Positions 18,282-27,060 of a DNA stretch of 64,000 nucleotides are shown here, piece after piece. A model generated the notes under the pieces. That model saw only the letters and a list, made by a program, of their open reading frames with translations. It was not told the DNA's origin and ran no database searches. The first letter of the stretch is position 1. Each line of letters starts with the position of its first letter. The DNA lies in contig NZ_UAUI01000001.1 in the NCBI RefSeq assembly GCF_900455735.1, positions 806,001 to 870,000 of the forward strand, read 5' to 3'. The DNA is from Rhodococcus wratislaviensis. GTDB taxonomy: Bacteria > Actinomycetota > Actinomycetes > Mycobacteriales > Mycobacteriaceae. The translations under genes were made by a program, and so were the position numbers.

Positions 18282-19235
18282 TCAGTCGTTTTCGGATGCC
18301 GCAGAACGTGTGTCGGACGGGCGCTCGCCGAAGGCCCGCCGGTACGCATTACTGAAGGTGCTGAGGTCGCCGAATCCTGAGGAGTATGCCACCTGAGTCA
18401 CGCTCTGGTGGCTCCAGCCACGGTCCTGAAGACGCAACCGGGCCAACGCCAGACGCTCCTCTCGGATGAGGTCCGACGGTGTTGTCCCACTCCGCTGCAA
18501 TTGGGCCTGAACGTGCCGGAGCGACCAGCCGAGCCGCGTCGCGACCACGGCTCCTGTGAGGTTCGGGTCGTGCGCGTTCTCTCGAACAAAGCGCCGGATG
18601 GCGGTGACCAACGCTTCCTGAACATCGACGGAGGGGGCGGCTGTGTCTGCGTTGTAGGCGAGCGCCACGAGGTCCACGATTCGGTCGGCGATCGCGTCGA
18701 ACTGACTGCCGGTGAGCTCGTGCCGCTCCCTGCGCAGACTACTGACCACGTCGACAACGATGCGTCCCAGTCCAGACGTCGCATCGAGGACGGTGCCTGC
18801 GTGCGGCAATGTCGGCACCCGTGCCTCAATCCGGTCATGTGGAATCACGAATGCAACAGAGGAGAAGTCATCACCATGGCGCAGATCGGTCGCGGTGTCC
18901 AGCGATGTGAGAGCCATGACCGCCGGTGTGATGGTGGCTTCACGACGGTCCTGCTCGAGGATCACTTCGCCTCGAACCGGTAGGAGCAGTTCGTAGGCGC
19001 CATGAGGATGTCGACGGATGTCGGCTGCCGTGCGGGTGAGTACTTCTGCTTCTCCCCACCAGCGAATTAGCTGGTACGTGTCCGAATGTTGATGCTCAAG
19101 GGTTCCCTGGTAGCTGTCCGCAAGGGAGAAGGCCATCGGACAGTGGATCGACGAGACCTGATCGCGCCACCAATCACCGCGCTCGCGCTGGTCGTGCTCG
19201 TTGCTGCGCAACGTATCGACGGAATACAAGGTCAC
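18282..19235 (-). CDS. AraC-family transcriptional regulator
   Basis: 317 residues. The N-terminal ~180 resemble the cupin-like AraC ligand-binding domain (HGAYELLLPVRGEVILEQDRREATITPAVMALTS). The C-terminal double HTH has LTGAVVATRLGWSLRHVQAQLQRSGTTPSDLIREERLALARLRL, then VTQVAYSSGFGDLSTFSNAYRRAFGERPSD, the AraC signature. It lies between the acyl-CoA ligase and the SDR gene on the same strand and probably activates this degradation cluster. Confidence 0.88.
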   Translation of the reverse strand: MTLYSVDTLRSNEHDQRERGDWWRDQVSSIHCPMAFSLADSYQGTLEHQHSDTYQLIRWWGEAEVLTRTAADIRRHPHGAYELLLPVRGEVILEQDRREATITPAVMALTSLDTATDLRHGDDFSSVAFVIPHDRIEARVPTLPHAGTVLDATSGLGRIVVDVVSSLRRERHELTGSQFDAIADRIVDLVALAYNADTAAPSVDVQEALVTAIRRFVRENAHDPNLTGAVVATRLGWSLRHVQAQLQRSGTTPSDLIREERLALARLRLQDRGWSHQSVTQVAYSSGFGDLSTFSNAYRRAFGERPSDTRSAASEND

Positions 19236-19321
19236 AGCACCTTCTCACACCGGTATGCCGAAACTGCGACTCGTGCCACAGTCGACGGTAGCGCGCGCCG
19301 GCGCCCACGCCAACGGCGTGA

Positions 19322-20842
19322 TCATCGCAGAGCCCGCTTGAGGAGCTTTCCTGTCGCGTTCATCGGCAAGGTGTCCCTGAATTCCACCAGTCGCGGGTAC
19401 TTGTAAGCTGCCAACCGTTCCCGCGACCAGCCGATCAGGTCTTCCTCCTTCAACTCCGATCCAGGCTCGCGGATGACGAAGGCTTTCACTTCCTCACCGA
19501 TTCGCGCGTCGGGGATTCCGACGACGGCCACGAGGCTGACCTCTGGATGGGCGATGATCACCTCTTCGAGCTCGCGCGGATAGACGTTGAAGCCTCCCCG
19601 CACGATCAAGTCCTTGGCGCGATCGACGATGAAGTAGTAGCCGTCCTCGTCTCGGGTTGCGATATCGCCCGTGCGGAACCAGCCGTCGCGGATCACTTCC
19701 TTTGTCGCCTCGGGCCGCCCCAGGTATCCCTTCATCACGTTGCATCCACGTACGGCGAGCTCTCCTGGCTCACCGGCGGGGACCTCGTTCCAGTGATCGC
19801 CGATGAGCTTTACCTCTACTCCCCAGATCGGTTTGCCGATCGATCCCGACCGGTTCGGTTGGTCGAGCGGGTTGAACGTGACGGTCGGACTGGTTTCGGA
19901 GAGTCCGTAGCCTTCCCGGATCCCGACACCGAATACATCCCTGAACCGCTCCAGCACGTCGACGGGCATGGCAGCTGCGCCGGACAGCGCGATTCGCAGG
20001 AGACCGGCGAGGTCAACGTCTATTCCGTCAGCGGCCTTGTTGAGCAGAGCCCAGTACATCGTCGGGACACCGGCGAAGACCGTCACCTGGTGCTGCGTCA
20101 TCAACGCCAGGGCCTCAGCTGCGTCGAATCGTGGCAGCAGGACCAGGGTGGCACCCATTGCGAAGCCGGCGTTCAGCTGTACGGTCTGCGCGAACGAGTG
20201 GAAGAGCGGAAGAGTGACCAGGTGTACGTCGTCGGCTCGGGCGTCGAGCAGTTGGTTATGCCCGATGGCGTTGAGGACCATGTTGGCGTGGGTGAGCTCC
20301 GCCCCCTTCGGCTTGCCGGTCGTCCCGCTCGTGTACAGGACCACCGCCGTGTCCGTTGCCTCGGTCACCTGCAGGACGTCTTCCGCGGGGTGTTCGGCCA
20401 ATGCGTCAGCCAAGGTTGTTCCCACGCCTGGCTCATCGAGCAATGCGGAACCAACGGTGACCAGATGCTCGCAGGATTCAACGTCCTGGAATCCGCGCCA
20501 CGCCTCGTCGTCGAGCCCCGGCACGCTACAGAAGTAGGCCGCCGCGCCCGAGTCGCGGAGGTGGTAGGCAACCTCCTCCCGCTTGAGCATCGTGTTGAGC
20601 GGCACGACGGCTCCACCGGCCTTGAGGATGCCGAAGTAGACGATCGGGAACTCGACAACATTCGCGATCGTCAGGGCGACGCGGTCGCCTGGGCGCAACC
20701 CCCGTGAGAGAAGAAAATGGGCGACACTGTTCGCAGCCGCATCGATCTCACCGAAGGTGAGGGTTCGGTCGCCTTCGATCACAGCGGTTCTGCCGGGAGT
20801 GCGTCGAGCAGTGTCGGCAAGCATGGTGGCCAGGTTGAGCAT
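19322..20842 (-). CDS. Acyl-CoA ligase (AMP-forming, ANL superfamily)
   Basis: About 506-residue ATP-dependent carboxylate-CoA ligase. Core motifs in order: VVLYTSGTTGKPKGAELTH (P-loop-like A3), GYGLSETSPTV (A5), GWFRTGDIATRDEDGYYFIVDRAKDLIVRGGFNVYPRELEE (A7/A8) and NATGKLLKRAL with the C-terminal catalytic Lys (A10). The ATG at 20842 follows AAGCAGGATC. It starts 45 bases after the deacetylase stop, so the two probably share a transcript. The chain most resembles medium/long-chain fatty-acid or aromatic-acid ligases; the specificity pocket cannot be read by eye. Confidence 0.9.
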   Translation of the reverse strand: MLNLATMLADTARRTPGRTAVIEGDRTLTFGEIDAAANSVAHFLLSRGLRPGDRVALTIANVVEFPIVYFGILKAGGAVVPLNTMLKREEVAYHLRDSGAAAYFCSVPGLDDEAWRGFQDVESCEHLVTVGSALLDEPGVGTTLADALAEHPAEDVLQVTEATDTAVVLYTSGTTGKPKGAELTHANMVLNAIGHNQLLDARADDVHLVTLPLFHSFAQTVQLNAGFAMGATLVLLPRFDAAEALALMTQHQVTVFAGVPTMYWALLNKAADGIDVDLAGLLRIALSGAAAMPVDVLERFRDVFGVGIREGYGLSETSPTVTFNPLDQPNRSGSIGKPIWGVEVKLIGDHWNEVPAGEPGELAVRGCNVMKGYLGRPEATKEVIRDGWFRTGDIATRDEDGYYFIVDRAKDLIVRGGFNVYPRELEEVIIAHPEVSLVAVVGIPDARIGEEVKAFVIREPGSELKEEDLIGWSRERLAAYKYPRLVEFRDTLPMNATGKLLKRALR

Positions 20843-20886
20843 GATCCTGCTTTCAGATGATGACGTTTTGAATGTGGATTTCCGTC

Positions 20887-21855
20887 TCAGGACCAATCCC
20901 AGTCGTACTCAGCTCCCACCCGTTTCGCCAACGGCTTGAACATGCGCTCTTCGTAAGTCGCCATCGTGTCGAGGCCGGGAATGGGCGCGAGGTTCAGGAT
21001 CTCGGCAAGCCGCTCGACGTCGAGTTCAGGTTTCGGCAAGCCCGCAGCAAGCGCGAATCTCTGTAGCTGGTTGGTGAAGCTCTCATTACACGGCGGCTTC
21101 CCGAAGTTCACCGGATGCTTCATCGCCTCATCGAGGGTTACAAACTCCACGCCGCGCTCGAGGAATGCCTCGAGGATCGGAGCGAGGGTGTCGCGAGAGA
21201 TCGTGGTGCCGTGGACGAGCCAGATGAGGGGCGCGTCGGCACCGAACAGGGTGTGCGCGGTGTCCGCGTGCTGGTAGAGCATGTCAACCGCGGTCGACAC
21301 GTGCAGGTCGCGTACCTGCTTCTGCACGTCCTTGTCGCCAAGGGTCACCGCGCGGAAGTACGGCATTATGAACGCGAAATCACTGAACCAACTGGTGATC
21401 GGGGCAGTGCGGTAGCCGCGATCTGCGAGGTAATTCTCGACTTCCCCTCGACGCCGTTCGGATCCTGATGACATGTCCATGGGGTACCGGAAGTACTTCG
21501 ACGGTGCGGCGTCGATCAGATGACCGATGTACTTCTCGGCCGTCTCAAAATCGCATCGGAATGCCGCGTCGGGCATCCAGCGCAGCGGAGCATGCTGGTG
21601 AGTGTGGTTACCCAGGTGATGACCCGCTTCAGCCCACGCCTCGAAGGCCTCCATTTGCTCAGGCTCGTTCTCGATCCGGTACGTGTGAGAGAAGCCGTAA
21701 GTCCCCTTAAGTCCGTAGTCGTTCAGCGTTCTCGCCACAGACCGCGTGATGTCCGTGGGAGTCGTGTCGTCCGGCATGGGAACGCCGTCCCACAGGACGA
21801 AGTCATCGATCGTCACCGCGATCTTGAGAGGTCGGTCGGCGCGCGTGTCATTCAT
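20887..21855 (-). CDS. Polysaccharide-deacetylase (NodB) family hydrolase, cytoplasmic
   Basis: About 322-residue NodB-fold protein. Metal and catalytic features: IDDF near the N-terminus (first Asp pair), GNHTHQH (the two-His metal motif), KYFRYPMDMSS (R-Y-P motif) and a late WLVHGTTIS histidine. No signal peptide or membrane anchor, unlike cell-wall deacetylases, which points to a small-molecule amide or ester hydrolase such as those related to allantoinase PuuE. I chose ATG 21855 (MNDTRADRP). It is the first gene of a minus-strand run with acyl-CoA ligase, AraC and SDR genes, downstream of the shared operator-like site at 21923-21936. Confidence 0.78.
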   Translation of the reverse strand: MNDTRADRPLKIAVTIDDFVLWDGVPMPDDTTPTDITRSVARTLNDYGLKGTYGFSHTYRIENEPEQMEAFEAWAEAGHHLGNHTHQHAPLRWMPDAAFRCDFETAEKYIGHLIDAAPSKYFRYPMDMSSGSERRRGEVENYLADRGYRTAPITSWFSDFAFIMPYFRAVTLGDKDVQKQVRDLHVSTAVDMLYQHADTAHTLFGADAPLIWLVHGTTISRDTLAPILEAFLERGVEFVTLDEAMKHPVNFGKPPCNESFTNQLQRFALAAGLPKPELDVERLAEILNLAPIPGLDTMATYEERMFKPLAKRVGAEYDWDWS

Positions 21856-21922
21856 TGCGTTGACTCCGAATCTTCCAGGAGGGCCCCTCGGCACGAAGCC
21901 CATTTGTCACCGACCCTATGAA

Positions 21923-21936
21923 GTGATGGACATCAC
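21923..21936. promoter_or_regulatory. Palindrome GTGATG-GA-CATCAC in divergent promoter
   Basis: Perfect 6-bp inverted arms with a 2-base centre, between the minus-strand deacetylase operon and the plus-strand oxidoreductase. Its reverse complement matches 13710-13723 (GTGATGTCCATTAC) at 13 of 14 positions. Probably the operator of one regulator controlling both promoters. Confidence 0.5.
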
Positions 21937-22090
21937 GTCTTGGCTGTTTGCGCGCACCTGCTTTCATCAGGCGCACCGTATTCGGCATGGAGATGCGCGC
22001 TGTGCGCGCTCTTCGAATCCCGTGCGCATAGGGCCAAGTTTCGCCGTGTCATGACTTCTACCGTCGTTGGTGACGAAGGAGTAGCACACC

Positions 22091-23101
22091 GTGAAATCAT
22101 CACAACAAATCGTCCTGGCGCAGCGCCCCCGCGGGCACGTGAGCGTGGAGGACTTCCGCGTGGAGGACGTCGCTCTGCCTGGACTCAAGGCTGGCGACGT
22201 CGCACTCGAGACCCTCTTCATCTCGATCGATCCGGCCATCAGGGGCTGGCTCGACGACCGACCGAGTTATCTTCCGCCAGTTGCACTCGGAGAGCCAGTT
22301 CGCGCTTTCGGTCTGGCCCGCGTGACCGCCTCACGCAACAGCAACTTCACCGTAGGCGACATCGTTCGTGGCTTCGTCGGCTGGCAACGGCACCAGGTCG
22401 TCAGCTCGCCCGGCACTGACTGGGACCGGATCGCATCACGCGAGGAAGTTCCCTTGGAGCACTACCTTGGCGTCCTCGGGATGACGGGCCTGACCGCGTG
22501 GGCCGGAGTGTGCGACATCCTGCGGCCGGCACCAGGTCACACCGTCTTGGTCTCCGGCGCCTCTGGCGCAGTCGGAAGCGTGGCCGTCCAGCTCGCGAAG
22601 CAGACGGGCGCACAGGTTGTCGGCGTCGCGGGCGGCGCCGAGAAGTGCGCGATGGTGGCCCGACTGGGCGCCGACGCCATCGTCGACCGCAAGGCCCCTG
22701 ATTGGAAGAACCAGCTCGAGGCGGCAACACCGAACGGCATCGACCGCCTCTTCGAAAACTCCGGGGGCCCAATGTTCGACGCATCCATCGCCCGGCTGAA
22801 CAACCACGCCCACATCGCGTTATGTGGCCTGATCGACGGCTACAACCTGACCGAACGGCCCTCCGGCCCAGACAATTTCGGACAGCTTCTCACCAAGCGA
22901 ATCCTCACACAAGGATTCGTCGTGCTCGACTACATGGACCGCGCAGCAGAAGTTGAAGCCACGCTCGGCGAACTCCTCAGTTCCGGACAGTTGGAGGCCG
23001 TGCAATCGGTATTGCCCGGATTCGAGCAGCTGCCGGCCGCCTTCGTGGACTCGTTCTCCAACGGTCAACCAGGCAAGATCATCATCGACCTAACTGAGTA
23101 G
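22091..23101 (+). CDS. NADP-dependent oxidoreductase, zinc-free MDR family (CurA-like)
   Basis: 336 residues of the medium-chain reductase class that includes leukotriene-B4 dehydrogenase and curcumin reductase. These reduce the C=C bond of enones. The start VKSSQQIVLAQRPRGHVSVEDFRVE is family-typical, HYLGVLGMTGLTAWAG precedes the Rossmann GASGAVGSVAVQLAKQTGAQVVG, and no zinc-ligand Cys set is present. The GTG follows ACGAAGGAG. It is divergent from the deacetylase-ligase operon across a palindromic site, so probably co-regulated; an alkene-reduction step in the same pathway is likely but unproven. Confidence 0.85.
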   Translation: MKSSQQIVLAQRPRGHVSVEDFRVEDVALPGLKAGDVALETLFISIDPAIRGWLDDRPSYLPPVALGEPVRAFGLARVTASRNSNFTVGDIVRGFVGWQRHQVVSSPGTDWDRIASREEVPLEHYLGVLGMTGLTAWAGVCDILRPAPGHTVLVSGASGAVGSVAVQLAKQTGAQVVGVAGGAEKCAMVARLGADAIVDRKAPDWKNQLEAATPNGIDRLFENSGGPMFDASIARLNNHAHIALCGLIDGYNLTERPSGPDNFGQLLTKRILTQGFVVLDYMDRAAEVEATLGELLSSGQLEAVQSVLPGFEQLPAAFVDSFSNGQPGKIIIDLTE

Positions 23102-23325
23102 CCAGCTCCGAAGCCGCCTCAGTCGGAGGTCATATCCCGTCACCGCGCGGCCGGGATGCAGCCTCCGACGCATGCAACGGGTATCCGACCCCTACTGCAG
23201 GTCCTCGCCAACTCCGGCCACTGGGACCACTCCGCCCCGTCGGCACGCCCCTCGATTTGCACAGGGTGCTCACCGAGCCCGCCCGACGCGCTCACAATCT
23301 CCTGGGCCCGGCAAACTATGGGGGT

Positions 23326-23661
23326 ATGCACGGAGACGAATCCGCCGCCCGCCGGCACCTCTACACCCGCGACGGCCGCCCCGACGGCATCATCACCCGC
23401 GCCGACGGCACCATCGCGTACGGGCCGATCTGAAACTGGATCACCGACGTCTGGGCCCACATCGCCCGCCACCGGCTCCCGGTGAATCCCGTCTATGCCA
23501 GGCCCTCCCAGCTCGGTGTCCCCGAATAGCAGCACCGCCTCTCCCACCTCATCGACGGTGGCCACCTCGACTGCGGCCGGCTGACCTGGCTCCGCCGGGG
23601 TTGGCCCACCCTCTTCGAGCAACTCGTCGATGTACTCCCCCGCATCCGACAACTGAGCTAG
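23326..23661 (+). pseudogene. PAPS-reductase-like (adenine-nucleotide alpha-hydrolase) C-terminal remnant with two stops
   Basis: One frame reads MHGDESAARRHLYTRDGRPD ... IAYGPI, stop, NWITDVWAHIARHRLPVNPV ... QLGVPE, stop, QHRLSHLIDGGHLDCGRLTW ... VDVLPRIRQLS. The TDVWAHIARHRLPVNPVY segment resembles the C-terminal part of PAPS-reductase/DndC-like proteins common on actinobacterial plasmids and phages. Two in-frame stops (TGA near 23431, TAG near 23527) kill it. Confidence 0.5.
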
Positions 23662-23779
23662 GAAATGTCGCCGAGGGATGTCCGAGAACCCGCGCGCGGC
23701 TTCGTCCCCGCAGTGAACGCGCGGCTTCGTCCCCGCAGTGAAACGGCCCACAATGGGCCGCACCGCACCAAAGGAGAAC

Positions 23780-23917
23780 ATGATGGCCAAGTACCTGCTG
23801 CTCAAGCATTACCGTGGCGCGCCGGCATCGGTCAACGACGTACCGATGGACCAGTGGACGCCGGAGGAGATCTCGGCCCACGTGCAGTACATGAACGACT
23901 TCGCCGCCCGGCTGGAG
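23780..23917 (+). pseudogene. YCII-related protein, N-terminal fragment
   Basis: After a strong AAAGGAG, ATG 23780 begins MMAKYLLLKHYRGAPASVND, then VPMDQWTPEEISAHVQYMNDFAARLE. This is the ferredoxin-like start of YCII/DGPF-domain proteins that often accompany ECF sigma factors. Homology stops after ~46 residues and the frame runs to a stop at 24016 with unrelated sequence. A piece in another frame (EDFRIPTTAVDQVLDELNSH) near 23950-24025 looks coding but is unidentified. Confidence 0.6.
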
Positions 23918-24237
23918 CCCGCCTCCGATCGTCGGAAGGCGAAGACTTCCGCATCCCTACCACCGCGGTCGACCAGGTCCTCGACGAACTCAACAGCCAC
24001 AACGATCGCTATCTGATCCAGCCATGACTCCGGTCCGAGCACGCCCGGGACGGGCTAGGAAGCGACCACCGGGCGTCCGGGTGAATCCGGGGGCCATCAT
24101 CCCGGAACGCATCGTCGACACCCGGAATGACACCCCCGGTGACGTACACGCCACCCGGTACGGTCTTCTGACAATCGCGATCGATGCAACGGAAGCAACG
24201 GTGTAGGACAGTGGTGCAAACGTAGCAAGGAGTGCTC

Positions 24238-24951
24238 ATGTCAACACACCGATCGATCTCTCCCCGGCGACACCATAAGCTCGCCGGCTACCGGCTGCGC
24301 CGCGACGCCGTGACCGGCCGCTACACCCGCGCCGGCGACCGCCCGCAGGGCACGCCATCGCCGGACGAACGGCACCGTTTGTTGGACCTGTCGACCCTCG
24401 AACTGATCGACGTCGTCGCCTCCGAACTCGCCGCCCGCCCCGAGATGCACCTGGTCCGCAATCAGGTCACCGCGCTGCTAGCGATGGCACCGACCCTGAC
24501 CGACCGCACCCAGGCCGTCCGGATCGGCGCCGACCTCGTCGACGACGCCATCGCCCAGGCCGAAATCGAGCAGGCCGCCCGCCGGCACATCCTCGACCAC
24601 CCGATGCTCACCGCCAGCCAGGTCGCCGCCGTCCTGCACCGGCCCGCATCAGATCGCACCTTCGCCTCGAGGCTCCGCACCACTGGCAAGGTCGTCGCCC
24701 TGCCCGTCGGCAACAGCTACCGGTACCCGGCGTTCCAGTTCGACGAGGCCACCGCCTCGGTCCGCGACACCGTCGCCGCCGTCAACACGGCCCTCGGCGC
24801 GGCCGCCGACCCCTGGGGGGTGGCGTCGTGGTGGCTGACCCCCTCCACCCGCCTACCCGAGGGGCAGACCCCGGCCGACCTCGCCGCCGACCCCGACCCC
24901 GCAGCCAGCAAGAAACTCGAGCGGCTCGCCGCCGCGGTGCTGCCCGACTGA
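24238..24951 (+). CDS. MbcA/ParS/Xre-type antitoxin of a RES toxin-antitoxin pair
   Basis: 237 residues, longer than the usual ~140 of Xre/MbcA antitoxins. The C-terminal region DPWGVASWWLTPSTRLPEGQTPADLAADPD matches the toxin-binding DUF2384-like domain (PW-x-VA-x-WW ... G-TP-x-DL). A middle HPMLTASQVAAVLHRPASDRTFASRLR segment looks like a helix-turn-helix. The ATG at 24238 follows AAGGAG; an in-frame GTG six bases earlier is less well spaced. Its TGA overlaps the ATG of the RES gene by one base, the normal antitoxin-toxin coupling. It looks intact, although its toxin is broken. Confidence 0.72.
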   Translation: MSTHRSISPRRHHKLAGYRLRRDAVTGRYTRAGDRPQGTPSPDERHRLLDLSTLELIDVVASELAARPEMHLVRNQVTALLAMAPTLTDRTQAVRIGADLVDDAIAQAEIEQAARRHILDHPMLTASQVAAVLHRPASDRTFASRLRTTGKVVALPVGNSYRYPAFQFDEATASVRDTVAAVNTALGAAADPWGVASWWLTPSTRLPEGQTPADLAADPDPAASKKLERLAAAVLPD

Positions 24952-25335
24952 TGCCGAACATCGAACCACCGGCCGCAGGGTTACTCCGGCCGGCGCATAA
25001 GACCGTGCTCACCGCCGGAACAGTGGTGTGGTGGGTGCACAGCAGCCACCGCGCCCCGCACTCCCCCAACCCGACCGCGCAACAGGACGAGCTCGCCGGT
25101 GGCCGGTTCGACTCCCTCGGGCCGCAGCTACGCCTACCTCTACATCGCCGACAGCCCGGACGGGGCGATCGCCGAAACCATCTGCCGGGACCTGCCCTTG
25201 GACCCTTCGATCGCGAGGATCGTTCCTGCGTCCGCCGTGGCCGGCCGCACCCTGACCGCCCTCACCGTCACCCGAACCCTCACCACCGCCGCACTCCACG
25301 GCCCGCACCTCTCAGCGGTCGGCCAAGACCTCCAG
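24951..25335 (+). pseudogene. RES-domain toxin, frameshifted and truncated
   Basis: RES toxins (MbcT-like) degrade NAD+. The first frame reads MPNIEPPAAGLLRPAHKTVL ... WWVHSSHRAPHSPNP ... ELAGGRFDS. Near 25115-25125 a one-base shift moves native sequence to the next frame: GRSYAYLYIADSPDGAIAET, then ICRDLPLDPSIARIVPASAV ... HGPHLSAVGQDLQ. The domain is cut off at about 25335, before its usual end. So the toxin should be inactive. Confidence 0.7.
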
Positions 25336-25610
25336 GTCCACCCGGTGATTGCTTGCGGTCCTTCGGTTTCCGGTCCGAAGAACGGGTGATCCCGGCATCG
25401 CTGTAACCCCAGTCGAGCAGATCCTGACGGGTGCACCAGTCGTCACGCGGATCGGCGACTGTGATGAAGTGCTCGGCGGTCCCGCCGAGCACGTTGGTCC
25501 GACGAGTCGGCGGCACAGGATGGGCACACGAATGGAAAACTCGATACCCCTCCGCAAAACCCGCGGCACGTGCACTACACCGAGGCCACCACACGTGCCT
25601 TGCGTACGCA
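25336..25610 (-). pseudogene. Fragment resembling an AbiEi-type antitoxin N-terminus
   Basis: Minus-strand reading includes ITVADPRDDWCTRQDLLDWGYSDAGITR, like the short N-terminal winged helix of AbiEi/DUF559-type proteins that begin with DLL-x-WG-x-S-x-x-I-x-R. Only a few dozen residues are recognisable, and it abuts the truncated RES gene. Tentative. Confidence 0.3.
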
Positions 25611-25713
25611 GACGAGATGCCAGATGCGACACCGCCAGTGCACACTGAACTCAGCTACCGGCACGGATCGGTGCTGCTCATCGGCATCGGCGAAGACGGT
25701 GTAGGAGGCCCGG

Positions 25714-27060
25714 ATGTTTCACCGGGGTGACCGCGTCGTCACCGAATCCCCCCTCCTCGATGAGGGTCTGCTCGTTGAGCCCGAGGCTGGCCGCCGCCCG
25801 TGGATGGAGTTTCTCGCGTCCACACCGGGACGGTTGTCCGTGCTGGGGATCGCGCTCGTTGCCGCGGTGCTCGCCGCGGGCGTGATCACCTCGGCTGCGG
25901 TCGCAGCCCGACAACAGCGCGTCGAGACCCTCCGCATCCACACCGAACCGCTGGCGAACGCCGCACAGAACCTCTACAGCGCGTTGTCGATCGCCGACGC
26001 CGACGCCACCACGTCCTTCCTCTCCAGTGGCTCCGACACGACCGCCGTCCGGCAGCAGTACACCCAGGCGATCGGCGAGGCGTCGACTGCGCTGGTCACC
26101 GCGGCCAACGGCGTCTCGTCACAGGACACCGAATCCCTGTCGCTGCTGTCGGACATCGTGCGCAATCTCACCGAATACTCCAACCTCGTCGCGACCGCGC
26201 AGGCCAACGACCGGGGCGGCAACCCGGTCGCGGTGGCGTACCTGTCCGACGCCTCCACCCTCATGCAGGACACCATCCTCCCGATGGCCGAACGGCTCTA
26301 CGTCCACCAATCCCAGGCGGTCACCGACACCCAGACCCACATTGCCCAACTCCCCGCAACAGCCCTCACCGTGATCGCGGTCGTCCTCCTCGCCCTCACC
26401 CTCGCCCAGCTGTACCTGCGGCGGAAGAACAAACGCCGATTCAACCCCGGCCTGGCCGCCGCCACCGTGCTGATGACCGGTCTACTGGTCTGGCTGGCCG
26501 CGGCGAGCGTGGTCTCGTCGACGGCGAGCGACCGCGCGAGACTCGACGGGACCGAACCTCTCGATGGTGTCGCCCGCGCTCGCATCCTGGCGCAGCAGGC
26601 CCGCGCCGACGAAACCCTCGCGATAGTGCAACGCGGATCGGACACCCGGTTCGCCGTCGACTACGCCCGGCGCACGGAGGCGCTCACAAAAGAACTCGGC
26701 CGGCAGCTGGCCGACTCGCACGGCCATGCTGCCACGGACCAGATCGGCAACGCCGTGACCACCCTCGACGGGTGGCGTGCCGCCCATCAGGACATCGACG
26801 CTGCCCTCGAACGCGGTGACTACCCCGCCGCCGCGGCAATCGCCGTCGGATCCGACCCTGCGGCGTCGATGGCATGGTTCGCCGCGCTCGACCAATCCCT
26901 GCGCGGCGCGATCGACCGGCTTCGAGACGACGAGGTCGACGCGGTGACGGATGCGTATCGGTCGATGTCGATGCTGACCGCCGGTAGCATTGTTTTCGGT
27001 GTTCTCGGCGGATTCGCCGTCGGCGGGGGTATCTGGCCGAGACTGAACGAGTACCACTGA
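25714..27060 (+). CDS. glnX: GlnX-like membrane sensor protein
   Basis: 448-residue membrane protein like mycobacterial GlnX (Rv0412c). GlnX relays extracytoplasmic amino-acid sensing by GlnH to the kinase PknG. Hydrophobic segments appear at about residues 41-66, 213-233, 249-270 and 425-443, with two extracytoplasmic helical stretches (RQQRVETLRIHTEPLANAAQNLYSALSIADA is typical). ATG 25714 is preceded by AGGAGG at six bases. The stop overlaps the glnH start. In mycobacteria and relatives pknG is the third gene; here it is missing. Confidence 0.82.
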   Translation: MFHRGDRVVTESPLLDEGLLVEPEAGRRPWMEFLASTPGRLSVLGIALVAAVLAAGVITSAAVAARQQRVETLRIHTEPLANAAQNLYSALSIADADATTSFLSSGSDTTAVRQQYTQAIGEASTALVTAANGVSSQDTESLSLLSDIVRNLTEYSNLVATAQANDRGGNPVAVAYLSDASTLMQDTILPMAERLYVHQSQAVTDTQTHIAQLPATALTVIAVVLLALTLAQLYLRRKNKRRFNPGLAAATVLMTGLLVWLAAASVVSSTASDRARLDGTEPLDGVARARILAQQARADETLAIVQRGSDTRFAVDYARRTEALTKELGRQLADSHGHAATDQIGNAVTTLDGWRAAHQDIDAALERGDYPAAAAIAVGSDPAASMAWFAALDQSLRGAIDRLRDDEVDAVTDAYRSMSMLTAGSIVFGVLGGFAVGGGIWPRLNEYH

